Shown piece after piece: positions 7,739-14,412 of a stretch of 17,630 nucleotides of DNA. The notes below the pieces were generated by a model, which saw nothing but the letters and a program-made list of their open reading frames with translations, was not told the DNA's origin and did no database searches. Location: contig JAQBPC010000700.1 in assembly GCA_028287725.1 (NCBI GenBank), positions 1 through 17,630 of the forward strand, read 5' to 3'. Position numbers and translations under genes: made by a program. Position 1 is the stretch's first letter. Each line of letters opens with the position of its first letter. This DNA is from Chloroflexota bacterium (GTDB taxonomy: Bacteria; Chloroflexota; UBA5177; JANWHV01).

Positions 7739-9814
7739 ATGCGACCTGAAATAGGCTATAGTATGTCCCGCAAGGACATGATCTTTAGCGTGTTGGCCCA
7801 ACGATCGTTCGCCTTCGGCATTGTTGGCGTCCTGATCGTTGCTACCATCGTTCGATGGCAGATGGTCTTGCGCGCGTATCTACTCCCAAACAGTGACCAG
7901 GCCATAGTCGGACTGATGGCTCGCCACATCGTCGCGGGCGAGCGGCCGGTTTTCTATTGGGGCCAGCCGTATAACGGCACGCTCGAAGCGTACATGACAG
8001 CGTTCCTCTACCACCTCGGGGCAAACGGCTATGCGGCTTTACACGTGGCGCCAATGCTGTTCTCCCTTCTCTTCGTTGGCGCATCCATGGCACTGTGCAA
8101 CCAGCTCTATGGAAGGCGTCTGGCCCTATTGTGTGGCTTGTACCTCTCAGTTGGCCCTGCAGAGCTGATAGCGTACAGCGTATGGCCGGGATATAACTAC
8201 GTTCAGTCCATGGGCCTGGGCACCGCGGCGCTAGTCTTGGCAGTCTCGGCGGTGTGGTCACAGCAATGGTGGCGACTAATCCCGGCAGCCGCCCTTCTGG
8301 GACTCGCCGTCTGGGGGCAACCGCTTGCTCTGGCATACGTCGCTGCCGTACTGGTACTCGTCGCCGGCCCTATTGTACATGCGTGGCGGTCGGCCCGTCG
8401 CCGTGCCTCCCTGGTACTCGCCCTGGCGGCATCCACGGCTGCCGGACTTTTGGCAATGTCCCCGATGATTGTGAGTAACGTCCAGACCGGCTGGTCTACG
8501 GTCAGGTTCATGACAGGCCGCAACAACGTCATGCATATCCAAAAGCTCGAGGCGCTACGCAGGCTCGTGGCGTGGGCTGGGCCCGTGCTGCTCGGCATCA
8601 TCCCTCCAACGGAGGATCCCAACGTGTTCCACCTGTACGTGCACACACACCTGGTGCTGTACTCAATCGCGCTGGCCATCTTACTGTTGGGTACCGGTTA
8701 TGTGCTGTGGCGCTGGAAGACGATACTCGACTGGCTTCGTACGCTTGGCTCGGCTACACCTGCCCCGGAGGCCGCGCTGACCGTGCTAGCCGTAAGTCTG
8801 GTCACCGCATATCTGATTTCTAACTGGAGCAGCTCTCGATGGTCCGCCACGGATCCGCGATACTTACTGCCGCTCTACACACTCGCGCCCCTCGCGTTGC
8901 GCGCCCTGCTACCGCCTGGGTCCCTGACATCACTGATCAATCTGCGACGGTTTGGCGTGGGCCTCCTTGCCCTCGTGCTCGGCACAGGCATCGCCGCGAA
9001 TACCGTCGCCGCACCGCACGTAGATGATCTCCGGCCGCTCGCCGTCACCCTCCAGGCAAACGGTATCAGGGCAGTTTACGGCGACTATTGGGTCGTCTAT
9101 CGCCTCGCTTATGTATCGAACGAGCGCCTCATACCGGGTGTAATGCAAGCCGACTTGCATCCGGGCCTCAATCGCTATCAGCCCCTGTGGGATGCCGCAC
9201 GCCAGTCGTCTCACCCTGCCTGGGTGGTGCTGGGCGGCAGCATCATGGCGGACAACCTCGACGACTGCCTCGCCCAGTGGCATATCACGGGCCGGCCGGT
9301 AGGGCCCGGCCCGTATATCGTCTACGCTGGCGCCGGAGCAACCGTGCGGTGTACCAACCTTCTCGTCCAGCGCACAATCATTCGTCCACCATCGTCACGC
9401 AATGCGCGACAGGCTCATTGCAATGCCCGCTGCGATGGTGGCATTATTTCGGATCAGAGCTATGTTCGTCCCAATGCTTTCGCCCTCAGTCGTACGGCGT
9501 ATCTCATCAAGGAGATAAGGAGTTACCTCCGCCCGCGCAATGCCGGCCAGTGCAGCGGCTGCCAGCGCAGCGTCAATCGCAGCGTTCATGGTCTCGGGTG
9601 CCAGGGCGAATTCAGCCGGTACAGGACACGCTACGAGAAGGCCGCTGCCGAGGCCCAAAGACCAGTGCAGGCGTGCAGCTTGCGCTACACCATCAGGGTC
9701 GTCAATGCGACCGTCGACGCGAAATGGCGTGGCCGGTACATAGAATCCAGGGAACTGCTCAGTACCGAAACCGATGACCGGTACGCCCTGGGTCTCGAGA
9801 TACTCGAGAGTTAG
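7739..9814 (+). CDS. Multi-pass membrane glycosyltransferase, GT39/PMT-like (3' end overlaps psuG)
   Basis: Probable inner-membrane enzyme that uses a polyprenyl-phosphate sugar donor. An N-terminal helix (FAFGIVGVLIVATIVRW) is followed by a first external loop with NSDQAIVGLMARHI and GERPVFYWGQPYNGTLEAYM, a pattern familiar from GT39-like proteins. About ten further hydrophobic segments run to FGVGLLALVLGTGIAANTV. A soluble tail follows (VYGDYWVVYRLAYVSNE, GPGPYIVYAG). The ATG at 7739 has GGAG 8 nt upstream; ATGs at 7676 and 7763 are also in frame. Protein-like sequence ends near 9394. The last 139 codons are exactly antisense to psuG, rich in Arg, Ser and Cys, with no membrane character. 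They stay open only because no stop appears in any plus frame between 9300 and about 9510. A lost stop codon or a sequencing error is likely. Substrate unknown. Confidence 0.78.
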   Translation: MRPEIGYSMSRKDMIFSVLAQRSFAFGIVGVLIVATIVRWQMVLRAYLLPNSDQAIVGLMARHIVAGERPVFYWGQPYNGTLEAYMTAFLYHLGANGYAALHVAPMLFSLLFVGASMALCNQLYGRRLALLCGLYLSVGPAELIAYSVWPGYNYVQSMGLGTAALVLAVSAVWSQQWWRLIPAAALLGLAVWGQPLALAYVAAVLVLVAGPIVHAWRSARRRASLVLALAASTAAGLLAMSPMIVSNVQTGWSTVRFMTGRNNVMHIQKLEALRRLVAWAGPVLLGIIPPTEDPNVFHLYVHTHLVLYSIALAILLLGTGYVLWRWKTILDWLRTLGSATPAPEAALTVLAVSLVTAYLISNWSSSRWSATDPRYLLPLYTLAPLALRALLPPGSLTSLINLRRFGVGLLALVLGTGIAANTVAAPHVDDLRPLAVTLQANGIRAVYGDYWVVYRLAYVSNERLIPGVMQADLHPGLNRYQPLWDAARQSSHPAWVVLGGSIMADNLDDCLAQWHITGRPVGPGPYIVYAGAGATVRCTNLLVQRTIIRPPSSRNARQAHCNARCDGGIISDQSYVRPNAFALSRTAYLIKEIRSYLRPRNAGQCSGCQRSVNRSVHGLGCQGEFSRYRTRYEKAAAEAQRPVQACSLRYTIRVVNATVDAKWRGRYIESRELLSTETDDRYALGLEILES

Positions 9815-10318
9815 TCCAATGTCCAGAATGGCCTTCGCTCCGGCACAGACCACCGCGACAGGCGTGCGCGCCAGCTCCTGAAGGTCGGCTGAGACGTCGA
9901 AGCTCTGTGCGCCGCCGCGATGAACCCCGCCTATGCCGCCAGTGGCAAAAACTTCGATCCCGACCTGCGCGCTGCACCACATGGTAGCGGCGACGGTGGT
10001 TGCGCCCCAACCGCCCGATGCCAGCACTAGGGACAGGTTGCGCCGGCTGACCTTGGTCACGCCGGATTTCTCCGCCAACTGCTCGATCTGATCCCCAGCA
10101 AGGCCAACATGGATCTTCCCATCGAGAATGGCAATTGTCGCGGGAACAACGCCTTGAGCCCGTATCGCGGCTTCGGCCGCTTGTGCCACCTCAACGTTCT
10201 GCGGCCAAGGGAATCCATGCGAAATAATCGTGGACTCAAGTGCGACAACGGGCCGGCCGGACTCGAGAGCCGTAGCCACCTCATCGTGTACGTGAAATGC
10301 CGGATGCAACCCGCTCAT
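9395..10318 (-). CDS. psuG: Pseudouridine-5'-phosphate glycosidase
   Basis: Splits pseudouridine 5'-phosphate into uracil and ribose 5-phosphate, breaking the C-C glycosidic bond (reversible in vitro). At 307 residues it has the normal family length. Family blocks are clear: VALESTIISHGFPWPQN (E28, the conserved glutamate), DGKIHVGL, KVSRRNL (K89), ASGGWGATTVAATM, FATGGIGGVHRG (H133), VVCAGAKAILDIGLTLEYLET (K162, matching the lysine that forms the ring-opened sugar imine in the E. coli enzyme), and TPYLLDEI. The ATG at 10318 is preceded by AAAAAGGAAACGT, a strong ribosome site. The kinase psuK ends 11 bp upstream, so the two pathway steps are co-transcribed. Its 3' part is antisense to the end of the GT39-like frame. 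Confidence 0.96.
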   Translation of the reverse strand: MSGLHPAFHVHDEVATALESGRPVVALESTIISHGFPWPQNVEVAQAAEAAIRAQGVVPATIAILDGKIHVGLAGDQIEQLAEKSGVTKVSRRNLSLVLASGGWGATTVAATMWCSAQVGIEVFATGGIGGVHRGGAQSFDVSADLQELARTPVAVVCAGAKAILDIGLTLEYLETQGVPVIGFGTEQFPGFYVPATPFRVDGRIDDPDGVAQAARLHWSLGLGSGLLVACPVPAEFALAPETMNAAIDAALAAAALAGIARAEVTPYLLDEIRRTTEGESIGTNIALIRNNATIAAGIAMSLSRIA

Positions 10319-10329
10319 ACGTTTCCTTT

Positions 10330-11265
10330 TTACGATTGATTATCGCTCATCCCAGTGACATCCAGCGCCAAACGCGGCCGAGCGCCGATATGTTGCACGA
10401 CCGCCGCCGCCACGCGGTTGGCTCGATCGAGCGACTCTGCCAGCGGCGCGTCCTGCACGTATGCGCACAGAAAAGCGGCGGCGAACGCATCACCTGCCCC
10501 CGTTGTATCAAGTACGGGGATGTCCAGCCCTTCCACGCGCACGTATGTATCGCCACGCGCTACGGCGCCCGCTGCGCCCAGCTTCCAGACTACCACGGGT
10601 GCAAACCGCTGGAGAAATAGACTGCCCTCTTCCGGGTCGCTGGTGCCACTGAGGAACGTGCCCTCATCATGGTTGGCAAACAGCACGTCCGGACTAATAC
10701 GGTCGAGCAGCTCGAGAAATCGCTCACGGCCATAGACACGCAACGGGCCGACTGAAGAGGTATCCACGCTTATACCGCCGCCGGCTTCCCGGCAGCGATC
10801 CGCGGCCGCGAGCGCCGCATCAGCCAGCGGCGTAACGAATAGCGAGTACGCGGGGAGATGCAGCCTGCTACCCGAGGGCACAGTGTGCGGCCCGATAAAA
10901 TCAGGCGTTAACAGCGTGGCTGCCGCCCGATTGGCAATCATAGTACGCTCGCCAGCCTCATCAAGCAACACCGCAATAGCCGCGGTTGCCGCAGGCACGC
11001 GGAGCAGGTGGCAGGTAACGCCCTCGCGCTCAAGATCCGCCCGCACGAATCCACCCGCATAATCATCACCAACTGCGCCGATGAAGCCGGCGGACGCGCC
11101 CAGACGCGCCAGCCAGACCGCGACATTGGCGGCCGAGCCGCCTGGCGAAATCCGCACCAGGCCGTTGGCATCGCTGCCAACGACGGCGCCCTCCTCAAGA
11201 GCGACGAATACGTCGACGGCCGCGTCACCCAGGCAAACGATCCGCGGAGCATTACTTGTGGGCAT
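10330..11265 (-). CDS. psuK: PfkB-family sugar kinase, probable pseudouridine kinase
   Basis: Phosphorylates pseudouridine at the 5'-OH with ATP, feeding PsuG. The 311-residue protein has the PfkB N-terminal motif (PGGSAANVAVWLARLG, residues 41-56) and GDD (residues 66-68). It also has the NxxE motif in NHDE (198-201) and the C-terminal ATP/anion-hole motif DTTGAGDAFAAAFL (253-266), with D259 as catalytic base. The fold alone fits ribokinase, fructokinase or adenosine kinase. The pseudouridine call comes from its place 11 bp before psuG. Its ATG at 11265 overlaps the last 14 bp of the DUF2079 gene, suggesting translational coupling. A transporter for pseudouridine is not evident unless the DUF2079 protein serves. 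Confidence 0.88.
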   Translation of the reverse strand: MPTSNAPRIVCLGDAAVDVFVALEEGAVVGSDANGLVRISPGGSAANVAVWLARLGASAGFIGAVGDDYAGGFVRADLEREGVTCHLLRVPAATAAIAVLLDEAGERTMIANRAAATLLTPDFIGPHTVPSGSRLHLPAYSLFVTPLADAALAAADRCREAGGGISVDTSSVGPLRVYGRERFLELLDRISPDVLFANHDEGTFLSGTSDPEEGSLFLQRFAPVVVWKLGAAGAVARGDTYVRVEGLDIPVLDTTGAGDAFAAAFLCAYVQDAPLAESLDRANRVAAAVVQHIGARPRLALDVTGMSDNQS

Positions 11266-12781
11266 TGCAGCCTATGGACGCTGGGAAGCCACCGCAATTC
11301 GCGAAAAGATAGAGACCGTGCTTCGGGTCTGACCGTGCCACCTTGTAGCCGGTGTGCTGCTGAATGTACGCCAATGTCTTTCTATTGTCTTCTACTAACC
11401 ACGGAGGTGGATCGCGCATATCGAGATGGAGATCGAGAAGCGTATACGGAACCAGCCGAGGCTGCGTGGCGTTCTGTGTCTGGTACAGCGTGGTGCGGTT
11501 CGCCAGGTGCGCGGCCATTGGTGAATCCGCGTCCAAGGGTACACCATCAGGCACATAGCGGATAAATGCGGTCACGGCCCGAACATGGTCGTCGCGCGTG
11601 AGGAACACTGACGGGTCATGGATCCAATGCATCATGTTCAGGGATGAATAGGCATACATGTCGCCGAGAAATCCCGCCCAGGCTATCAGCACTATCGTGA
11701 TAAAGCCGCCGTGCTTGCGAAACGGCGCGCGAAGCAGCACCCGGCTGGCGCCATACATGAATACCGGCACGCACGTTACATAGTGGTGGAACCAGAAGTC
11801 GTTGGTAAACTCGTTGCTCACGAACAGGCCGGCAAGCGGCAAGATGATGACAAGGGTGCTCCAATCGAGCAAAAACAAAAGCCCGCTTGGCAACAGGGCC
11901 AAGACGAGGTTTTGGACGCGGAATGGTTGGCCCAACAAGCTGACAATGGCGTGCAGCCGTCCTCCTATACCGGTTGAAGTGCTCCCGTGCTGTGTCGCAC
12001 CCTGGACATCGCTAAAATAGCTACCGTAGTCACGATTGAACTGGCTGGCGGTTGCCAGGTACCACGGGACCAGCACGACCAACGCATACAGCACAGCGGC
12101 GCCGATGACCGCCATGCCAATACGTCGCTCGCCGCGCCGGAGCCACCAATATGCGCCAAGTCCGACGACGAACAGCACCATTTGCTCTTTGGTCAGCAGC
12201 ATCACCAGGATGCAGAGCGCCAGGAGACGCCATCGCCGGAGGTCAAAGGCCAGTAGGGCGCCAAACAAGGCAGGCACCGCGAAGGGGTCGGGATGGAAGT
12301 CCCAGATGTTGGCATAGTGCACCAGCGGAAACACCAGATAGAATGCGCCGAGCCCCACCGCGGTTCGCTGCGTATGCCCATGGACCCGCGCAAGCAGATA
12401 GGTTAGCGGACCTCCGGAGGCGAGCGCCAAGGTCTGCAACACGAGCATGGTGCGTGGGTCTGGGATGAGCGCGTAAGGGATCGCGAGCAAGAGCAGCAGT
12501 GGTTCGGCATGGCCGCCGCGCAGGCTGTTGCCGGACGTGTAGATATTTGTCTTTTGCAGCCACTGGCCGTGAGCCGTGTTCCAGAGCATCTGCGCATAGT
12601 CGGCAGTGTCGCCACCGTAGTGAAAGTTGAGGTAGCGCACGATGGACACCGCGGCGAACAATGCTATATAGCCGAGCGTCAGAACCAGCGTAACCCACAT
12701 CCCGGTCTCGACCAGGACTGAGCGCCGCGCGGAGGCAGGCATGCCTGTTGCGGGCAGCGATGGCTGTTGTATAACTGCCAT
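11252..12781 (-). CDS. DUF2079-family multi-pass membrane protein
   Basis: Integral membrane protein of 509 residues with about ten hydrophobic helices. The first is MWVTLVLTLGYIALFAAVSIV, and others include LLALCILVMLLTKEQMVLFVVG and LLFLLDWSTLVIILPLAGLFV. The pattern of an early loop FHYGGDTADYAQMLWNTAHGQWL and later HAEPLLLLLAIPYALI, then ANIWDFHPDPFAVPALFGALLAF, is typical of DUF2079. That family is distantly related in layout to GT39/GT83-type membrane glycosyltransferases, but no reaction is known. The ATG at 12781 has AAGGA 3 nt upstream. It is the first gene of the DUF2079-psuK-psuG unit, overlapping psuK by 14 bp. A role in pseudouridine uptake is possible but unproven. An unrelated glycan role with incidental co-transcription is the alternative. 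Confidence 0.85.
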   Translation of the reverse strand: MAVIQQPSLPATGMPASARRSVLVETGMWVTLVLTLGYIALFAAVSIVRYLNFHYGGDTADYAQMLWNTAHGQWLQKTNIYTSGNSLRGGHAEPLLLLLAIPYALIPDPRTMLVLQTLALASGGPLTYLLARVHGHTQRTAVGLGAFYLVFPLVHYANIWDFHPDPFAVPALFGALLAFDLRRWRLLALCILVMLLTKEQMVLFVVGLGAYWWLRRGERRIGMAVIGAAVLYALVVLVPWYLATASQFNRDYGSYFSDVQGATQHGSTSTGIGGRLHAIVSLLGQPFRVQNLVLALLPSGLLFLLDWSTLVIILPLAGLFVSNEFTNDFWFHHYVTCVPVFMYGASRVLLRAPFRKHGGFITIVLIAWAGFLGDMYAYSSLNMMHWIHDPSVFLTRDDHVRAVTAFIRYVPDGVPLDADSPMAAHLANRTTLYQTQNATQPRLVPYTLLDLHLDMRDPPPWLVEDNRKTLAYIQQHTGYKVARSDPKHGLYLFANCGGFPASIGCNAHK

Positions 12782-12853
12782 TATCCTTCGTGCGACTGTG
12801 GCCGGCAGCGCCTCCCACTACAGCTGAGGCAGCGCCCACCGGACCCTTGACCA

Positions 12854-12882
12854 AGTATCAGATGCGAGGCAGGGTCGGTCAA
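12854..12882 (-). promoter_or_regulatory. Sigma-70-type promoter for the DUF2079-psuK-psuG unit, with inverted repeat
   Basis: On the minus strand, TTGACC (complement of 12877-12882, 5/6 match) and GATACT (complement of 12854-12859, 4/6 match) are 17 bp apart. The predicted start is near 12847, about 66 nt before the ATG at 12781. CTTGACC at 12846-12852 and GGTCAAG at 12877-12883 form 7-bp inverted arms that bracket the core promoter and could bind a regulator. Confidence 0.5.
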
Positions 12883-12986
12883 GAGAGCAATTCGGACGAA
12901 TATGCTCGACCGCATCCCGGGCAGCATGTTTTGGCTATTCGCTCGCTCTGTGACTGACCAGAAAATTAGTGTCGAGAATCGAAAAC

Positions 12987-12992
12987 TATAAT
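12987..12992 (+). promoter_or_regulatory. Perfect -10 hexamer upstream of the small acidic protein gene
   Basis: TATAAT matches consensus in full and points towards the gene at 13167. No good -35 box lies 16-18 bp upstream (best is TTAGTG at 15 bp), so promoter status is uncertain. If used, transcription would start almost exactly at the parS-like site. Confidence 0.25.
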
Positions 12993-13001
12993 GGGCACCA
13001 T

Positions 13002-13017
13002 CGTTCCACGTGAAACG
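13002..13017. other. parS-like centromere site (ParB/Spo0J binding)
   Basis: The 16-mer CGTTCCACGTGAAACG carries the core GTTCCACGTGAAAC. This agrees at all 14 core positions with the chromosomal parS consensus TGTTNCACGTGAAACA; only the two outermost bases differ. Like Bacillus parS it is a palindrome with one asymmetric pair. It is intergenic. Such sites load ParB for origin segregation and usually cluster near oriC. The match is direct; binding is inferred. Confidence 0.72.
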
Positions 13018-13166
13018 CTGACATCGTCGCGCGAGGAATGTCGATCGGACCTCAACCACCTGCTGCCAAAGCTCCGTCATTTGGCCGATGCAAGCAGTCC
13101 ACGGTAGGCGCACACTCATCAGTACAACGAAGCCAAACGCTACTCAATTGTTGGGAGTGAGTGATC

Positions 13167-13400
13167 ATGGGCCCGGAAACCAGCTCGGAGCAATATTCGC
13201 CGGTAGACGATGACGACACGGAACGATATCTCGACAGTAAGGGCGGCGCCGGCAAGGCGAAGCCTGGACGAGCTAGCGATGCCGACAAGCCGCCGACCGA
13301 CGAGGAAGTACGACATGCCGCGGAGGTCGGAAATGAGGCGAAGCGGCAGCAAAGGGACATAGCTCGCAAGCAGCACCCTGAGCAGCCCGATACCGAGTAG
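13167..13400 (+). CDS. Small acidic, disordered protein of unknown function
   Basis: I do not recognise a family. From the ATG at 13167 the protein has 77 residues; a GTG at 13161 would add two. GGGAG lies about 9 nt upstream of the ATG. The protein is almost entirely charged or polar: SPVDDDDTERYLDSK, a Gly/Lys segment GGAGKAKPG, then a helix-prone DEEVRHAAEVGNEAKRQQRDIARKQ. There is no cysteine, tryptophan or membrane segment. This composition suggests an intrinsically disordered, possibly stress-related protein. The membrane-anchored BON-domain gene follows 124 bp downstream in the same direction and may share its promoter. A spurious frame cannot be excluded, but the good ribosome site and low-complexity amino-acid pattern favour a real gene. 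Confidence 0.6.
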   Translation: MGPETSSEQYSPVDDDDTERYLDSKGGAGKAKPGRASDADKPPTDEEVRHAAEVGNEAKRQQRDIARKQHPEQPDTE

Positions 13401-13524
13401 ACCGTGGAGATCTCATGGGAGAGGGAGCGCGCAGCCCTTGCCTCCGAGCAAATTGGGCCATTCAGAAGGCGGGCTGCCCGAGAGCCAGAATTCGATATGG
13501 AACCAGCATAGTTTGGAGGTCAGC

Positions 13525-14169
13525 GTGGTGGGAACGAGACTTGGGATATTTCTTGCCGGAATGCTCGCCGCATACCTGCTCGATCCGGTAAACGGTCGGA
13601 AACGCCGCGCAACTGTTCAATCTCGCCTGGAACCCATTTCTCAGAGACTCTCCAGCGCAAAAGACCAAATGGCTGACATGAACTCCAACGACCAAGCTGC
13701 AGGAGACCGGCCCCGCGGCATCATGCAAACCATGCAGAACATCGCAAGCAGCGTTCAGGGACGCATGGCCGACACGGTCGGAAGGGGCGCGGGGCCCGAC
13801 GGGCGACAAGCTGAGTCCGGCCTTGAGAACCAGCAGGCGTCTCAGCCTCAGCAGACAGCTGCCAGCCAGCGCGTACCGGAAGACCTCCCCGGCATCGACG
13901 CGCACATCTCTGCCGCTGACGTAGCTCCTCGCCCAATTCCGGATCCGATAGCTGAAGGTGACCCAAACGATCCGACATTGGTGGCTCGAGTGGAGTCAGA
14001 ATTATTCCGGGACGATACCCTGCCGAAAGGCAGCATTAACATTGATGCAGCGTTCGGTGTGGTGACGCTGCGTGGAACAGTTCGGGATGGAATGGCCGAA
14101 GAATTGGTCGACAGGACCCGTGCGATCGAAGGAGTCCACGACGTCGTGGACCGCCTTCACAAGGTGTAG
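13525..14169 (+). CDS. Membrane-anchored BON-domain protein
   Basis: BON domains (about 60 residues) bind phospholipid or other surfaces and occur in envelope-stress proteins such as OsmY. Here one BON domain is at the C-terminus: NDPTLVARVESELFRDD, INIDAAFGVVTLRGTV, and VDRTRAIEGVHDVVDRLHKV. The N-terminus has one helix, TRLGIFLAGMLAAYLLDP, followed by basic NGRKRRA, a layout common in bacterial BON proteins anchored by the N-terminus. A Gln/Ser/Gly-rich linker of about 100 residues lies between. The start is GTG at 13525 or 13528, since GGAGGT at 13515-13520 sits 5-8 nt before them. An upstream TTG at 13438 is in frame but has no ribosome site. The 214-residue protein probably helps envelope or osmotic stress tolerance; this is family-based inference. 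Confidence 0.82.
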   Translation: MVGTRLGIFLAGMLAAYLLDPVNGRKRRATVQSRLEPISQRLSSAKDQMADMNSNDQAAGDRPRGIMQTMQNIASSVQGRMADTVGRGAGPDGRQAESGLENQQASQPQQTAASQRVPEDLPGIDAHISAADVAPRPIPDPIAEGDPNDPTLVARVESELFRDDTLPKGSINIDAAFGVVTLRGTVRDGMAEELVDRTRAIEGVHDVVDRLHKV

Positions 14170-14179
14170 AAATCGCGCG

Positions 14180-14203
14180 CCGGACCCCGCAAACCGGACC
14201 CCG
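14180..14203. repeat. Tandem 10-bp direct repeat after the BON gene
   Basis: CCGGACCCCG occurs at 14180-14189 and again at 14194-14203, a 14-bp period. It lies 10 bp after the BON gene stop. No function is evident. Confidence 0.4.
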
Positions 14204-14253
14204 AGTTAACAACCCGTCGCGTGCCTATATCGAAGAGGTGCAAGGGCGTCAGC

Positions 14254-14322
14254 CTGGCGGCCTGCCACATCTAAAGTGGTCCACCCGGGGAGGGAAGGAC
14301 GCTAGTAAGGGCAGGCCGCCAG
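14254..14322. repeat. 13-bp perfect inverted repeat between convergent genes
   Basis: CTGGCGGCCTGCC (14254-14266) and GGCAGGCCGCCAG (14310-14322) are exact inverted copies separated by 43 bp. They lie between the ends of the BON gene and the ABC ATPase gene. There is no T-tract beside either arm, so it may be a long-loop stem acting as a transcript end, or a remnant of a small mobile element. Confidence 0.5.
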
Positions 14323-14412
14323 TTCAGGCCCACCGACTTTACAGCCGGCAGGAGCCGCCGAATTGAGCCGAACGTTATGTCATCGCGACCAACGCGAAGG
14401 GTGCAGCGAAGC

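Larger units (their letters stand above)
12782..13166. other. Longest gene-free stretch: divergent promoter region with a parS-like site
   Basis: No convincing gene lies here. It holds the minus-strand promoter at 12854-12882, a perfect TATAAT at 12987-12992 on the plus strand, and the parS-like site at 13002-13017. A short frame at 13038-13160 (40 codons) has no protein-like character. Nothing resembling a tRNA or a terminator was seen. Confidence 0.6.

Noticed and set aside
12243..12854. 203-codon minus-strand open frame at the start of the DUF2079 gene
   Set aside because: It overlaps the DUF2079 coding region in another frame, has an unnatural composition and no membrane pattern; the DUF2079 frame is clearly the real one.
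12781..13119. 112-codon minus-strand frame upstream of the DUF2079 gene
   Set aside because: It covers the promoter and parS-like site, has no ribosome site of note and no recognisable features.
13038..13160. 40-codon plus-strand frame in the parS region
   Set aside because: Its ATG has only a closely spaced GAGGA before it, its sequence shows no protein-like pattern, and nothing suggests conservation.
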